Positions 23,709-34,357 of a DNA stretch of 64,000 nucleotides are shown here, piece by piece; position 1 is the first letter of the stretch; the number at the start of each line of letters is the position of its first letter. This DNA is from Ophiosphaerella korrae. Its lineage: Eukaryota > Ascomycota > Dothideomycetes > Pleosporales > Phaeosphaeriaceae. Both the position numbers and the translations under genes were made by a program. The notes beneath the pieces were generated by a model. It did no database searches, was not told the origin of the DNA, and was given only the letters and a program-made list of their open reading frames with translations. The DNA is taken from the NCBI GenBank assembly GCA_028456385.1, contig JALNQF010000003.1, positions 372,001 through 436,000 of the forward strand, written 5' to 3'.

Positions 23709-25187
23709 ATGCCTGCTCCAATGAGCGCTCCTCCAGAGTCACAGCTTTCAGCTCGGGTCGACACTCTAGAGCAGACACATTCAAGCCTGTCTAGAGAAGT
23801 CAACGTCCTCACTGAGATGTATCATCGACTTAGCTCAATGTCTGTTTGTCGCTTTCAAAATGAGGGCATCAAACAGTCCTATCAAGAGGCTTTGAGATTT
23901 GAACATGAGCTTGAAGGGCTTCGCCGTGAGGTTACGGAGTTTGACATGAAGAAGTCCAACGGTGAGACCATTCTCAAGGGTAATGGCAGCGTACATTCAA
24001 ACCTGTCCATTGCAGGCAATGTTGGTGACAAGCAACTCGGGTCATCTTCATCGCATTCGCAAGGCCAGGATATGAGTGGGTAGGTCTCAGTTCTTCCAAA
24101 ACATCATGCTTTGCTCAATACTAATACCTACACAGCACCCAACAGCGCTCCATGGTTTCACTCAACAGCCGTCTCACAACTGATGGTCCCGTAGACAAAT
24201 ATGTCGCGGCTCCAGCTCCCATGCCAACTCCTCCTCTTTCTCCAACTTCCGTTGCGGGTCAGGAGGAGCAGCCGGTCACCTCATGGAAGCCGTATTATCT
24301 TACCACTCTACCGCCGCTTTCGATCAGCAGTGAGATTCCGGCGAAGACTCAGATGGTCAGTTTCCACCCGCAGTTTCTGACAGAACAACTGGGCGGCACT
24401 GATTGGTCCCCTGGATTGTGGTTTATCAATGGTAAGGGTCCATGCATATTGAAAAACCGCACCTACTTCTTGCTTGACCCTGCCACTGAGCCATGCCTGC
24501 CAGAGAAGCCAGGCGAGCACGGAGCCAAGCTCACTGCATTCTTCAACAAATCACCTGAGGAAGTATTCTATGATCTTCCCGGCGATATTAACACCACTGA
24601 AGATGTTCCTATGTTCGTCAAACACAATGGTCGATACGTCTATTACGGCAATTACTCGCAAACCCGTTGGAGTGACAAACTTGATCACGATTCTATGGTA
24701 GCTCGCGTAACTCCCCACATTAGAGCATTCTGGGCCGCGGAATTGACTTCGGTTGTGCGTCAAGACTGGGTTACAGAAGAGCTGAAGAAACATTTCTTCC
24801 CAAAGCCTGAGTACCAAGGTCATCTCTTTGCTGGAAACGAGGCCGACAACGCGACTATAAACTCTGTTGAAGAAGTCAAACGAAACGCTAAAATGGCCAA
24901 GGACGTGGATAAGTACATTGCGGAGCTACGTGACTGGGACCGCGAGGCTAAGATGAAGATAGCCATGCTTAAGAAGCAGTCGATTCTCGATGCATTCGAT
25001 GCAGTAAGTTAGCATGATGACTGCGATTGCAAAATTTCAGCATACTAACATAATACAGGCTGACGCAGACGATCCACCTGCCCTGCGCTTGTGGTGGGAA
25101 TACCTCCAGTGCGTGGACTGGCGCAAAGACTTCTACGACCTATTGGTGACGTTGCAGTCTCGTAAGGCTGAGCGCTACCTGAAGTGA
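23709..25187 (+). CDS. DUF6697-domain protein
   Basis: Three exons (23709..24079, 24136..25003, 25059..25187) with introns of 56 and 55 nt encode 455 residues. The N-terminus is Met/Pro/Ser-rich, then a heptad-like helix (LSARVDTLEQTHSSLSREVN) predicts a coiled coil. The central domain (about residues 190-350) reads FLTEQLGGTDWSPGLWF, FLLDPATEPCLPEKPGEHG, VYYGNYSQTRWSDKL and RAFWAAEL, which I recognise as the fungal DUF6697 pattern (PF20411). The last exon has ALRLWWEYLQCVDWRKDFYD. The terminal AAGTGAGTT could also be a donor: splicing to the ATTAG at 25255-25259 would end the protein LKR instead of LK. No biochemical role is known for the domain. Confidence 0.8.
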
Positions 25188-26935
25188 GTTGAAGCACCTC
25201 ACTAAAGGTCTTGAGTCAATGCGGCATCTCTTCTTTTTGGGTTTCAATCCAAAATTAGGCGGTGAGTTTCAGTTTATACATGGCTTTTCTTCACATCAAC
25301 AAAGTTGAGAAAGGGGGGTTTGTTGGCTATCTCTGATAAAGATGAAATAGCTACTGGAATCAAGGTGACATACCGGCATTCAGGTACTTAGCTAAAAGAA
25401 AAATTTGGAGAAAGCTATCTCACAATGAATCAAGTGACATCTATGACTTGACAGGAAGGCACTTAAGAACGAAGGAAGCTTTATTCGGTTTGGACTTCGC
25501 TACCCCTCTTCTCAGCAAACCGAAAAAGTGAGAAAATTACGCTCCTCATGTTCATACTTGATGTATGCAATATATAATCTACTCTAGTATAACTAAAGTA
25601 AGGGTACTATATTACTTCAGCTATCTTTATGGATACTTCGAAAATGGTTCTAGGTAGCTAACTATCTTCTGGGTACTACATCTTAAGTGCCAATGTCTCA
25701 CTTCCCCGATCGACTGAGAGCCTCCTTTGGGATAATCTGCCACCCCACACAAGTATGCGATGTGTTTCAAAGGCTGAACGGTTCAGATAATATGCGGTTC
25801 CAAGGTTAGACACTACTTGCTGACACCACTCATCCTATGATGGGCACCATTGCATTTCAGACTATTGCCAATTTACAAATGGTCAAGCGACCCAATCCTA
25901 CCAAATCCAGTCCACCACAGAGTCCTCCATCATCACATTCTTTTTTACTGAAGACTAGGCTAGCGACAAGAAGCTTTTAGGCAAATTCAAGATAATCGTT
26001 CGAGGCTCCTGCAGCACCAAGACACGCAAGCAAAGGAGGCTAAGTTCTCGTCGCGTTTTTGGTCGTATTTAAAGTTTCTCCACGAGCCTATGCCGACAGG
26101 GTTTCTCCACATAGTGCTCGGATATGCAGAAGTCGTGCAACTTGAAAGTACGGCAAGCTGCCGAGTCGTAGCATGCTCATGTGGAAGCGCGTGCCCTTGA
26201 ATGCTCTAGCCGGTGGCTGTTAGGTATTTTGGACCATCGAAGGGCTGTCAATAGTGTTTTTCTTCACTTTTTTTTTCCCAGCCTCATACTTCAGCATTCT
26301 TCCTCCAGCGGCACCCTGGGCCCAGTAAAAACACAAGCATCGATCAACATACCAACCATACGACCAAGCATCGTAAATCCTCGGCATACATTCTCTCTCC
26401 TCGTGTCAAGCATCGGAACATGCACGCACGTTACCAATTTCCCCACGGTTCACGATTTCCGGCTATTTACATCCCTGCGCAAGTCATATATCAGAACTCA
26501 GTAGTGGCAATCTTCGACCACCGGACTAACCAAACACCCACCACGTCCTAATATCCCTTGTGTATTCATTGGACAGGACCAGAAAAGTCATTTGTGTCGT
26601 GCGGTTCTGGCCCGGTTACACAGGCTGGAGAATCCTGGAGTTCACACGACCACTACGACAGTGTACGGAAATGGGCCAAAATAGGTTGGTGCGGATGCTC
26701 GAAGGGTGTGATAGTGGTGGAGATTTGCCTTGAGAAGCGACGATATCCGATTCATCACGCGGATAGCGTTTAAACGGGACGTTGGAAATTGCTCAAATAC
26801 ATCATGAAGGCCATGTGGTTCCTACGTTTGTTTTCGTACCCACTTTGGATTTTCTCTCAAGGCCCTCATTTTCTGTCGGCATTCGTGAAGTCGAGTACAG
26901 TTGTTCAACTTTCATAGGAGTAGTGTTCGCTCATA
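25188..26935. other. Intergenic region, no gene seen
   Basis: 1.75 kb with no supportable gene. The first half is AT-rich with stops in all frames; the second half is the upstream region of the LPMO gene. No repeat was noticed. Confidence 0.45.
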
Positions 26936-28221
26936 ATGAAGGTCCCAACTATCTTTACGGCCGCTGCTTCGCTGCTTGCGACTGCAAGTGCTCATGGAGG
27001 CGTTGATTATTACAAAGTAGGAACGACAACCTTTCAAGGGTTTGTATCGGCTTTGCGTGTCTGTTGCTACCAATCTCACTGTGACTAGATGGTCACCATA
27101 CAATTCGCCCTCTGGGCAAAAGTCGTTGCAACGCCAATACAGCTCATATGACCCGCTATTCATCAAAGATCTTTCAGTATGCATCGCCATGCACTGATGC
27201 TATGGGATTATATACTAAGGATTGTAGACGATCAACATCCGCTGCAACAATGCTGGTGCTCTGGGTACTGGAGTTACAGGAACGATTGCTGCCGGCTCCA
27301 AGTTGGTTGCACATTGGAAACAATGGACACATCGTGAGGAATTCTAGGCTTGGATGATCACCATAAACTAACAACCTGCAAGGCCCTGCCTCTGTGATGG
27401 TCTATATGGCCAAGTGCCCAGGATCATGCGATAGTTTCAGTGGAGCCGGCCAAGTCTGGTGTACGTTCTAAACCCTCAAGAATTACATTCATAAGCACCC
27501 TTGTATGCTGAAATTCTCCGTCTATAGTCAAAATCGATCATCAGGGCCTGGTATCTGGAACGCAAAATTCGGGGAAATGGGCCGGCGACGAAATCCTCGA
27601 GACATTGCTCTGGACCAGCACGATTCCAGCCAACCTAGCGGCAGGAAACTATCTCATCCGGCATGAACTACTTGCTGTCCATCAAGCGAACAACCCCCAA
27701 TGTAAGCTCATCCAAAATCGACTGCTGTTCACTTGACTAACGCTTGCTAGTTTATCCCGGTACGGCGAAACCCGCAAATGAAACTAGTAGAAAGAAGTAT
27801 AGAAACTTTACTAACTTGAGCAGAATGCGCCCAATTTGAAGTGACAGGAAGCGGAACCGCATCCCCACCCTCCTCCTATCTTGTTGCCTTCCCTGGCGCC
27901 TACACCGGCAAAGAACCCGGCGTCGCCTTCAACATTGACTCAGAGGACGCGAAGAAAGCTACCACCTACCAAATCCCCGGGCCCCCAGTATGGGATGGTA
28001 CCAGCAACGGCGGTACGCCCGCGCCAGTCGAGTCATCCACACCCGGGCCTGCGCCCACGACAATGATCACTAGTGCCGCTCCTCCAGAGCCGACTGCGCC
28101 TGCGTGCGGACCCGTTGCGAAGTATGGGCAGTGTGGTGGGAAGACATTTTCTGGGTGCACTGTTTGCGAATCTGGAACGACTTGTGTTAAGAATGGGGAT
28201 TATTATAGTCAGTGTGTGTAG
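26936..28221 (+). CDS. AA9 lytic polysaccharide monooxygenase with CBM1
   Basis: Seven exons (26936..27039, 27089..27176, 27228..27333, 27383..27460, 27528..27701, 27751..27759, 27824..28221) encode 318 residues; the sixth exon is only 9 nt and restores QFYPECAQF. The signal peptide (MKVPTIFTAAASLLATASA) is followed directly by His, the N-terminal His of the copper histidine brace. Other AA9 marks are INIRCNNAG, WKQWTHRPASVMVYMAKCPG (second brace His), FKIDHQGL and LIRHELLAVHQANN...FYPECAQFEV. A Pro/Ser/Thr linker leads to a C-terminal CBM1 (YGQCGGKTFSGCTVC...YYSQCV), whose aromatic face binds crystalline cellulose. The enzyme cleaves glycosidic bonds by oxidation outside the cell. Family is sure; C1/C4 selectivity is not readable here. 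Confidence 0.92.
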
Positions 28222-28292
28222 ATAGGCTGGGGGTAGTTTAGATTGTAATATGAGTTTCGTCTGCTATTTTTGATTCGTTTAGTTGTGGTAGC

Positions 28293-29030
28293 AACGTACT
28301 TTATAAGCGAGCGGTCCACCCCAAAATACACCAAAAAGCTGAAAAAATATCTCAACAACGGCATAATAATATTATCTAAAACTTTATATATATATACTCT
28401 CATAAGCTTATTCTAGTACTAACTACAATATTAGAGTATATAATCTCGTAGTTATTAAGATATAACGTTTAAGGTCTAAACACAAAGTGTTACGATCCAT
28501 AGCAACCGTAACAGAACACAACACAAGCGGGGGTCTCGCTCAGCGATACCCGCGAGACAAGCGAGGCACGGCGAGACAGGATGAGGGCGCAGTATATAGG
28601 AACAAGGAAGGGAAGACCTCCCCGGTGTGTTCACCTTGTATTAGCAGCTACACCCTACCTGCTATCTAACGCAATATAACCGAGTGTCCTTTTTAGATTG
28701 AGACCCAATACTGTCTTGACCCTCAATTGCCCCTTCGAGCCTACGCAGCCATCCCTGAGAATCAACATTGCACCCGCATCAATACCGAAGTCCCCCTTCA
28801 CTTGACGCAGGTCCCAACACAGAACTATTTCTAAATATCTTAATACATTTTAATAACTACGAGATTATATACTCTAATATTGTAATTAGTACTAGAATAA
28901 GCATATGAGAGTATATATATAAAGTTTTAGATAATATTATTATGCCGTTGTTGAGATATTTTTCCAGCTTTTTGGTGTATTTTGAGGTGGCCCACTCGCT
29001 TGTATGGCCCGCTCGCTTGTAAAGTACGTT
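28293..29030. mobile_element. 738-bp foldback (long inverted repeat) element
   Basis: Two AT-rich arms, 28293..28465 and about 28833..29030, are inverted copies of one another. Both outer ends read AACGTACTTTA then YAAGCGAGCGG; inner matches include AAAACTTTATATATATA and AGAGTATATAATCTCGTAG. The right arm carries a second copy of a 17-bp subterminal unit (ACAAGCGAGCGGGCCAT) and a 10-bp insertion near its inner end. The arms enclose about 370 bp of clearly higher GC that starts TGTTACG at 28488 and has a TATATAGG box, somewhat like a solo LTR. No transposase is encoded. A target-site duplication could not be fixed. Confidence 0.8.
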
Positions 29031-29173
29031 ACGTATGCTTACGCATATGGGTATATAACGCGCAACAACGCCATGCCATACATAATTGAAGCATTCTTCG
29101 ACTTTTCTCAGCCGCACAACCTCTTTTCCCATTCATCACATCGTAACGTCATTTCAAAGTTTCATGACCCACC

Positions 29174-30712
29174 TCATTTAGACCATTTCTTTGGTTTTGG
29201 CGACTTGCTAGCTCTCGGGCTCTTGGGCATGAGACTTTCACCCTGAGCTTTCATCTTATTCATTGCTTCTTCGGCCTGATACTGTTTCTTGTTGACGTGC
29301 ATGTGCCGTTTCTCAATCTCGTCTTCAAATCCTTGAGCAAGCTTGCGCTTGGTTTGTCGAGCCTCCTTAGTACGCTTGATAATGTTGCTGAACTGATCGA
29401 GGAACCAATCCCCAGCATCTTCCCACTCAGTGGTAGGCAGCGATCGAAAAAACTGCAATTGGTGATTTGCTTCGAAGCTCTTCACATGTGCAAGGCGTTC
29501 GCTGAGTGATTTTTGAAGCATATCTTCACTAAGAGGCTGTATCGTTCCACGAGGATTGGTATCAAAGCTCTCTGTCTTTAGTTGGTTGTAGTCCATAGCA
29601 TGAAGAGTATGGGGATCATAATCGCCATCAGGTTGAACCATAGTTTCTCCACCCTGAACTACTTCAACGGGTTGCGGCTGAATGACGGGTACGATTTTAT
29701 TACGCGTTGATGAAGGAAGTTTCGTGCGGGCACCAGACTTCGCCACAGCGGAAACGGTATGGGAATGTGCTGGGAAGGCTTGCTGCCCCCCCATAAAGGC
29801 CAAGCGATGAGGAGCGGGAGCGAACTCGTGGCTTGCTTGGGTGTAAGTAGGCGGCTGACTTGGCATGAAAGGGACGGAATTGCTTTGGTGAACATTCCCA
29901 AATTGTTGGCCACCATAGTTGTTCACACGCTGTTGGTCGCGAAGCTGCGCTGATCTTTGGACGATGTCCTTCGATCCATGCATGGTTTGACTGGGATGTT
30001 GATCCAATGGTCCGCGCTGAAATTGTGGTGCAGCACGTGGCCCTCGTCCGATATCGTTTTGGTGTCCAATTGGTAGCTCTTGTGTCCCTTCCCATTCGTT
30101 GGAATTACCCTCCGTAGTGGTAGGGTAGGAGTCACCGTCAATTGTCTGGAATCCAGATTGTCTGAGTTCCTGTATCTTGGCCATGATAGCTCGAGCAGGC
30201 ATTTGATCCACATTAATTCCTTGTAACTGAAGGATTTTAATATCTTCAGGCGGGATCTCAAAGTCGTCGTCTTCATCTTCGCCCTCATCCCCAGACTCAT
30301 CTTCATCCTCACCTAATGAATCATCTTGATCGACAACATCGCCGTGTTGTTGTTGATGATGGTGATGGGGGTATCCTGCCGAAAAATTCTCTCCTTGAAT
30401 GATCGATTGATTCACGGTAGTATCGATGCTCTCGGCGTCGGTATCATAAGGGTCAAGCTTTTGCACTTGACTCAATTGACTGCGCTGGGTTGGATGTTGG
30501 ATGGTAGCGGAGCTATTTTGTGGATGACCAAGCCTATAAGAAGGAGCGGCTAAGGGAGCCTGAGCTTTATGAGGTTGTTGATCAGGAGCTTTTCTTGTGA
30601 TGGTAACTTTGGCATTTGCAGCCCTAGCTTGCCTCTCAGGATTGATTTGTTTACCAGCTTGGGCGGGCTGTGGGCTTGCTGCGCCGCCACGGCCTTGGAC
30701 GAAATTCTGCAT
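29174..30712 (-). CDS. Ecm11-domain protein (synaptonemal-complex type)
   Basis: Single exon, 512 residues, true ATG at 30710-30712. The first 360 residues are disordered: Gln/His/Pro-rich with an acidic run (DSLGEDEDESGDEGEDEDDD) followed by IPPEDIKILQLQGINVDQMP. The C-terminal 150 residues hold the Extracellular mutant protein 11 domain (PF15463): DPHTLHAMDYNQLKTESFD, QFFRSLPTTEWEDAGDWF, QTKRKLAQGFEDEIEKRH and MKAQGESLMPKSP. In budding yeast Ecm11 works with Gmc2 in the central element of the synaptonemal complex and is SUMOylated; a meiotic role here is inferred from that. The tail is basic (SPKPKKWSK). It is divergent from the F-box gene, with 283 bp between starts. Confidence 0.8.
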   Translation of the reverse strand: MQNFVQGRGGAASPQPAQAGKQINPERQARAANAKVTITRKAPDQQPHKAQAPLAAPSYRLGHPQNSSATIQHPTQRSQLSQVQKLDPYDTDAESIDTTVNQSIIQGENFSAGYPHHHHQQQHGDVVDQDDSLGEDEDESGDEGEDEDDDFEIPPEDIKILQLQGINVDQMPARAIMAKIQELRQSGFQTIDGDSYPTTTEGNSNEWEGTQELPIGHQNDIGRGPRAAPQFQRGPLDQHPSQTMHGSKDIVQRSAQLRDQQRVNNYGGQQFGNVHQSNSVPFMPSQPPTYTQASHEFAPAPHRLAFMGGQQAFPAHSHTVSAVAKSGARTKLPSSTRNKIVPVIQPQPVEVVQGGETMVQPDGDYDPHTLHAMDYNQLKTESFDTNPRGTIQPLSEDMLQKSLSERLAHVKSFEANHQLQFFRSLPTTEWEDAGDWFLDQFSNIIKRTKEARQTKRKLAQGFEDEIEKRHMHVNKKQYQAEEAMNKMKAQGESLMPKSPRASKSPKPKKWSK

Positions 30713-30995
30713 GGCTGGATGGTACAGACAGCCAACCAGTCTAGGTGGCCACCTAATCTCGAAAATACAAAGCCGGCGTTTAGAAGTGAGAGACGAATGG
30801 TGAAGGATTAAAGCTTGAACGGGAAAGCGCGTTAGTGTTGTGTACTAACCTAATGTAGAGTAACCTCGGACCCGGCGATGACGATATGTTATCTCCGTAA
30901 TAACCATCGCTCCTTTCATCCATGATAGGACTCATGGCCTTTCATATGGATACCTTTACTTTCTAGGACATACAAAGGCTGCCAAGCATATAGAA
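30713..30995. promoter_or_regulatory. Shared divergent promoter, Ecm11 / F-box gene
   Basis: 283 bp between two start codons on opposite strands; it must serve both genes. No specific element was recognised. Confidence 0.35.
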
Positions 30996-32058
30996 ATGGG
31001 TGCATCCTACTTTGAAGAGCTCCCTAACGAGGTAGACTGTTCTGGATTACCATCTCAGTGCACTATAGCTGATCATTCTAGTTGCTTTTACACATCTTCT
31101 CCACTATCCCCACACCCGAGCTCCTCTCTCTGACCCTGATATCGCGCAGGTTATCCACCATAATCCTTCGCATCCTCCACAACCGTCTTGTTGAAGCTGC
31201 TGAGCTCCATTCGCATTTATTACTTCTCGAATGTTATCATCCCACGACCAAATTTCTAGAGCCGCCGTCGTTCTGCTCGTATCAGGGCACACATGGCCTG
31301 TCGTTGTATGAGACAACCGAAGATGAGACAAATATCGGGCTGCGTCTAGCGAGGATGCGGAACTTTTACTCGCGATACCGACCGCAGCAGAAGCTTAAGA
31401 GCGGAGGGAGGAAAGTGGTCCGGCGTCCTGGGGACATCCTCGGGAGCCGCACCTTCCCTGGTACTGTACAGGACAGGTATCGAAGTGAGACAGCCAAACA
31501 GAGGCTTAATCTGGAAGCACATGAGCTGTTCACCCAGCTAGTGGCGCAAACAAACTTGGTCAAAATTGACCCGCTCCGCGGACTTTTCAGTTCCACTGTT
31601 GAAGTCGACGAAGGCGTGCTCAGAGTGTGGAAGAACTGGTTAGCAGATATAGTGGAGAGAGATCAGAACATCGATGTACCCACTTTGAAAGAGAATTTCG
31701 AGGAAGTGGGCAAAGGTAAACAACCCACTCAAGAGGCTTGCGAGGAGCAGGCGGGGTTAGATTCGTTGGAAACCTTGTGGGTCGGCATGTCGAAAAACAC
31801 TGCGATAAGCTTCAAGGTTGGGGAATTAAAACCTCGGAGAGTTGCACCCTTCATGATTCGGGCGGATGAAGAGATGACCGTCAGTTATGAGATCGAGTAT
31901 GATGGTATGTCATTTCATCCACCATGCCATAAATTGACTGACATGTCGGTACAGAGCTGTTCATAAGAACATCACATCTTCTGCTTGTGCTTGAGCAGTC
32001 CCTAGCACAAGAAGATAATTCGGTTGGGAAAGCTGTGGTTTTCGGTTCGATTGGGTGA
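30996..32058 (+). CDS. F-box protein
   Basis: Three exons (30996..31031, 31082..31904, 31955..32058), with two introns of 50 nt each, encode 320 residues. The first exon is tiny (MGASYFEELPNE) and joins to LLLHIFSTIPTPELLSLTLI, which together make an F-box starting at residue 8. This join proves the short exon: without it the F-box lacks its LP-x-E start. The rest has no repeat I recognise (no WD40 or LRR) but is rich in Glu and Lys and resembles F-box proteins spread through Pleosporales. F-box proteins recruit substrates to SCF ubiquitin ligases. The target is unknown. The exon 3 sequence ends ...VVFGSIG. Confidence 0.8.
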
Positions 32059-32199
32059 CACGTAAGTGTGGCTTGTGGGGTGATGAAAGGGACCCCACCA
32101 TCTAGGTACCTTACCGCAAGCGAAGAATGCACACCAGCTTACTCGTTATACCCAAGCAATAAAGTTACTAAAAGTCCCCGTCACAAGGCAAAAATAAAC

Positions 32200-32283
32200 T
32201 GACCCGAGAGTGATTTGAACACCCACCCTCCAGTAAGCTCCAGGGAACTGGAATCTGGCGCGCTACCATTGTTAAAAAGGGAC
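32200..32283 (-). pseudogene. Decayed tRNA-Trp(CCA)-like gene
   Basis: Read on the minus strand, the 3' half is a good tRNA: CAATGGTAGCGC D-arm segment, anticodon region with T-CCA-G (Trp), T-arm GGGTG-TTCAAAT-CACTC and 3' acceptor TCGGGTC with discriminator A. The 5' end fails: where GACCCGA and a GCGC D-stem strand are expected, the sequence is GGTCCCTTTTTAAC, which pairs poorly in both stems. An insertion of about 13 nt follows the anticodon and could be an intron, but the anticodon stem has an A-A mismatch. I read it as a tRNA gene whose 5' part has decayed or been replaced. Confidence 0.5.
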
Positions 32284-32593
32284 CTTGTGACAGATTTTGA
32301 GAAAAGTTATATATATGTACTCATACAATTGTTCCACACCCGAAATCATAGAAGCTCCACAGCAACAATCGAGCATTCATCCCTTCACCAAGAGGCCACA
32401 TATTCATTCAGTTTGTCTAACTCTTGGAAATTTGCTCAGATCCATTTTTTGTGCAGATGACTAACCTAATGCATTTAGCAGTACTTTGATTTACCCCGCC
32501 GTTCGGCCGAGGTGGGCGCAAAAATCAACCCCCATCAATAACTACCCTATTCGCGACATTATAATATGCTGTGGTCAAGGCAAAAAAAGTTAT

Positions 32594-32677
32594 CTCCGCT
32601 CCCAGAATCGAACTAGGGACCTTTCGATGGCAACAGATATTACAGTCGAACGTGATAAACCAACTACACCAAGCGGA
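32594..32677 (-). tRNA. tRNA with 11-nt intron, anticodon reads GTA (Tyr) in a Val-like body
   Basis: Full cloverleaf on the minus strand: acceptor TCCGCTT paired with GAGCGGA (one G-T), discriminator G, D-arm GTGTAGTTGGTTTATCAC, anticodon stem TTCGA/TCGAA, T-arm CCTAG-TTCGATT-CTGGG. Eighteen bases lie between the anticodon strands; a 7-nt loop CTGTAA-A with an 11-nt intron after position 37 gives anticodon GTA. A run of seven T follows shortly after the 3' end, a Pol III terminator. The D- and T-arm sequences (GGTGTAGTTGGTT...ATCACGTTCG...CGAAAGGTCCC) look like fungal tRNA-Val, and eukaryotic tRNA-Tyr normally has C1-G72 and A73, both absent. Identity is therefore uncertain. Confidence 0.7.
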
Positions 32678-32683
32678 GGATGC

Positions 32684-34357
32684 GACGACTGAGTCGTGCT
32701 TGGGATCTTGTGGTTGATGAATTATTGGAGCATTTCTTACACTATATACTCAATAAACACATATTGCTCAACTGAATAGGTCTGCGGCTGGGTCATCTCG
32801 GTATGTGGGGCAGAATAAGCGATCACGTACAGGCAATCTCTCATTGGCTGGCATTGAAGACGCTTGTGCTAATCTGCAAAGACCTCCTATCAGTCTCAGA
32901 CGCTTCCTTCCGTATTAGAACATTCATGGGTAAATCAATTCTGCGTGACAAAACAAGGATCATCAATTTAAGTCAGAGCATGTCACGAAGCCTCTGTTAC
33001 TGCCATCGAGCGGTCTAATAGTCCTGATCGAATACTGCCTTTTTGGGACCGATCTCATCATATAATTACATCTTTTGGCATAAGGGTGTGCGCTCACACA
33101 ACGATACCAATACTCGAACGACATCTCATCTTCATTTATCACATAATTTGAGTCAATAAACTCTGGATGACGGCTACAATGGATTGACGATGAAAACGAA
33201 AGACAAATACTTCTGGAGACAGAGGTTGCAATGGTAGGAACGTATGTGTTTACCTTGCATTAAAGAAGTGTCACAAGAGAGTGATAGTATACGTACCGGC
33301 CTAGGTAGTAGAATCTCAGGCTTGAGCTCTTATTTTGCTGCGCAACAAGAAGAATTTATGACGACTTTACAAAAACAATGTCATATTTTGGTAGGCAACT
33401 GGAATAGTTACAGGAAATTTCAACGAGATACCATCTTTTTTCACAGCCCAATAGCCCATAGCCAGAAAATGTCTCGACAGAAACCACATGTGCTAGCCTA
33501 TGGCTTAAGCTAACAGTATAAAGATTGACTGCATTACCGACGCATGGTAGCCTGGTCGGGAGACGGACATGCACAGTGACGGATGTGCTGTTCGCTGGGG
33601 CATGCTATCTGCGTGCCACCTACTGTCAGCCGCAGCTCTTTGCGGTCTGGTGCATCTTCCTACCGGCGCGAAACCCACCACGATGCACGGCTAGTACCAT
33701 GACGCCCGCACTCACTCGTGCACATAGCTGGCTATCCCTGAATAGGCCAAGTGTCTGCATTTACCCCAGCGTGCCTCACTCGACATCACTCGAGGGGCAT
33801 GCCAATCAGCTCAATGCGCATGCACGGCCAGCAGTCGTGCCAGGCGATTGAATGGGCCGGGACCAGTTTTGCAGGCGGCTCTGAACACGCGAGCGATCGC
33901 TGATAGACGCTCATGGTTGAAAGGGCGAGCTTTCGCAGGCGAGCGACTGCCCATCATTGCTTGGAGCAATTCGGCGTCACACATGATCTATAGTAGGCGT
34001 GGTGCTTGTGTTTCCATGTCGGTTGATGAGATGATTACGGTGCTAGACGCGCTGCTTGCGCCTCGTTGGCGGGGAACATGACGCGAGGTGCTGCATGGCG
34101 CCCAAGTGTATAGCTCGACAGCAACGAAGACCTGGTGCTTCATAGCTCTACACACATCTCAAGCTGGTGATATAAATTGCTCACTGCCATAGTTAGCAAC
34201 GTACCACCTCATCACCACCTGCTCTTGCGTATCCTTTCCTCTTCCCCTCGAGTCAGCGGGTTCTGTGAGCTGCCGCTGACGCAGGCTGGTCCTTCAAACA
34301 CGCACCACTTTCCTAGTAGTTCTTCATCTCAGAGTTACCAGACGATAACGCAAGACA
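32684..34357. other. Intergenic region, no gene seen
   Basis: About 1.7 kb with no supportable gene; open frames of up to 108 codons have no motif. The stretch 33540-33850 is GC-richer than its surroundings but shows no repeat or coding pattern I recognise. Confidence 0.4.
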
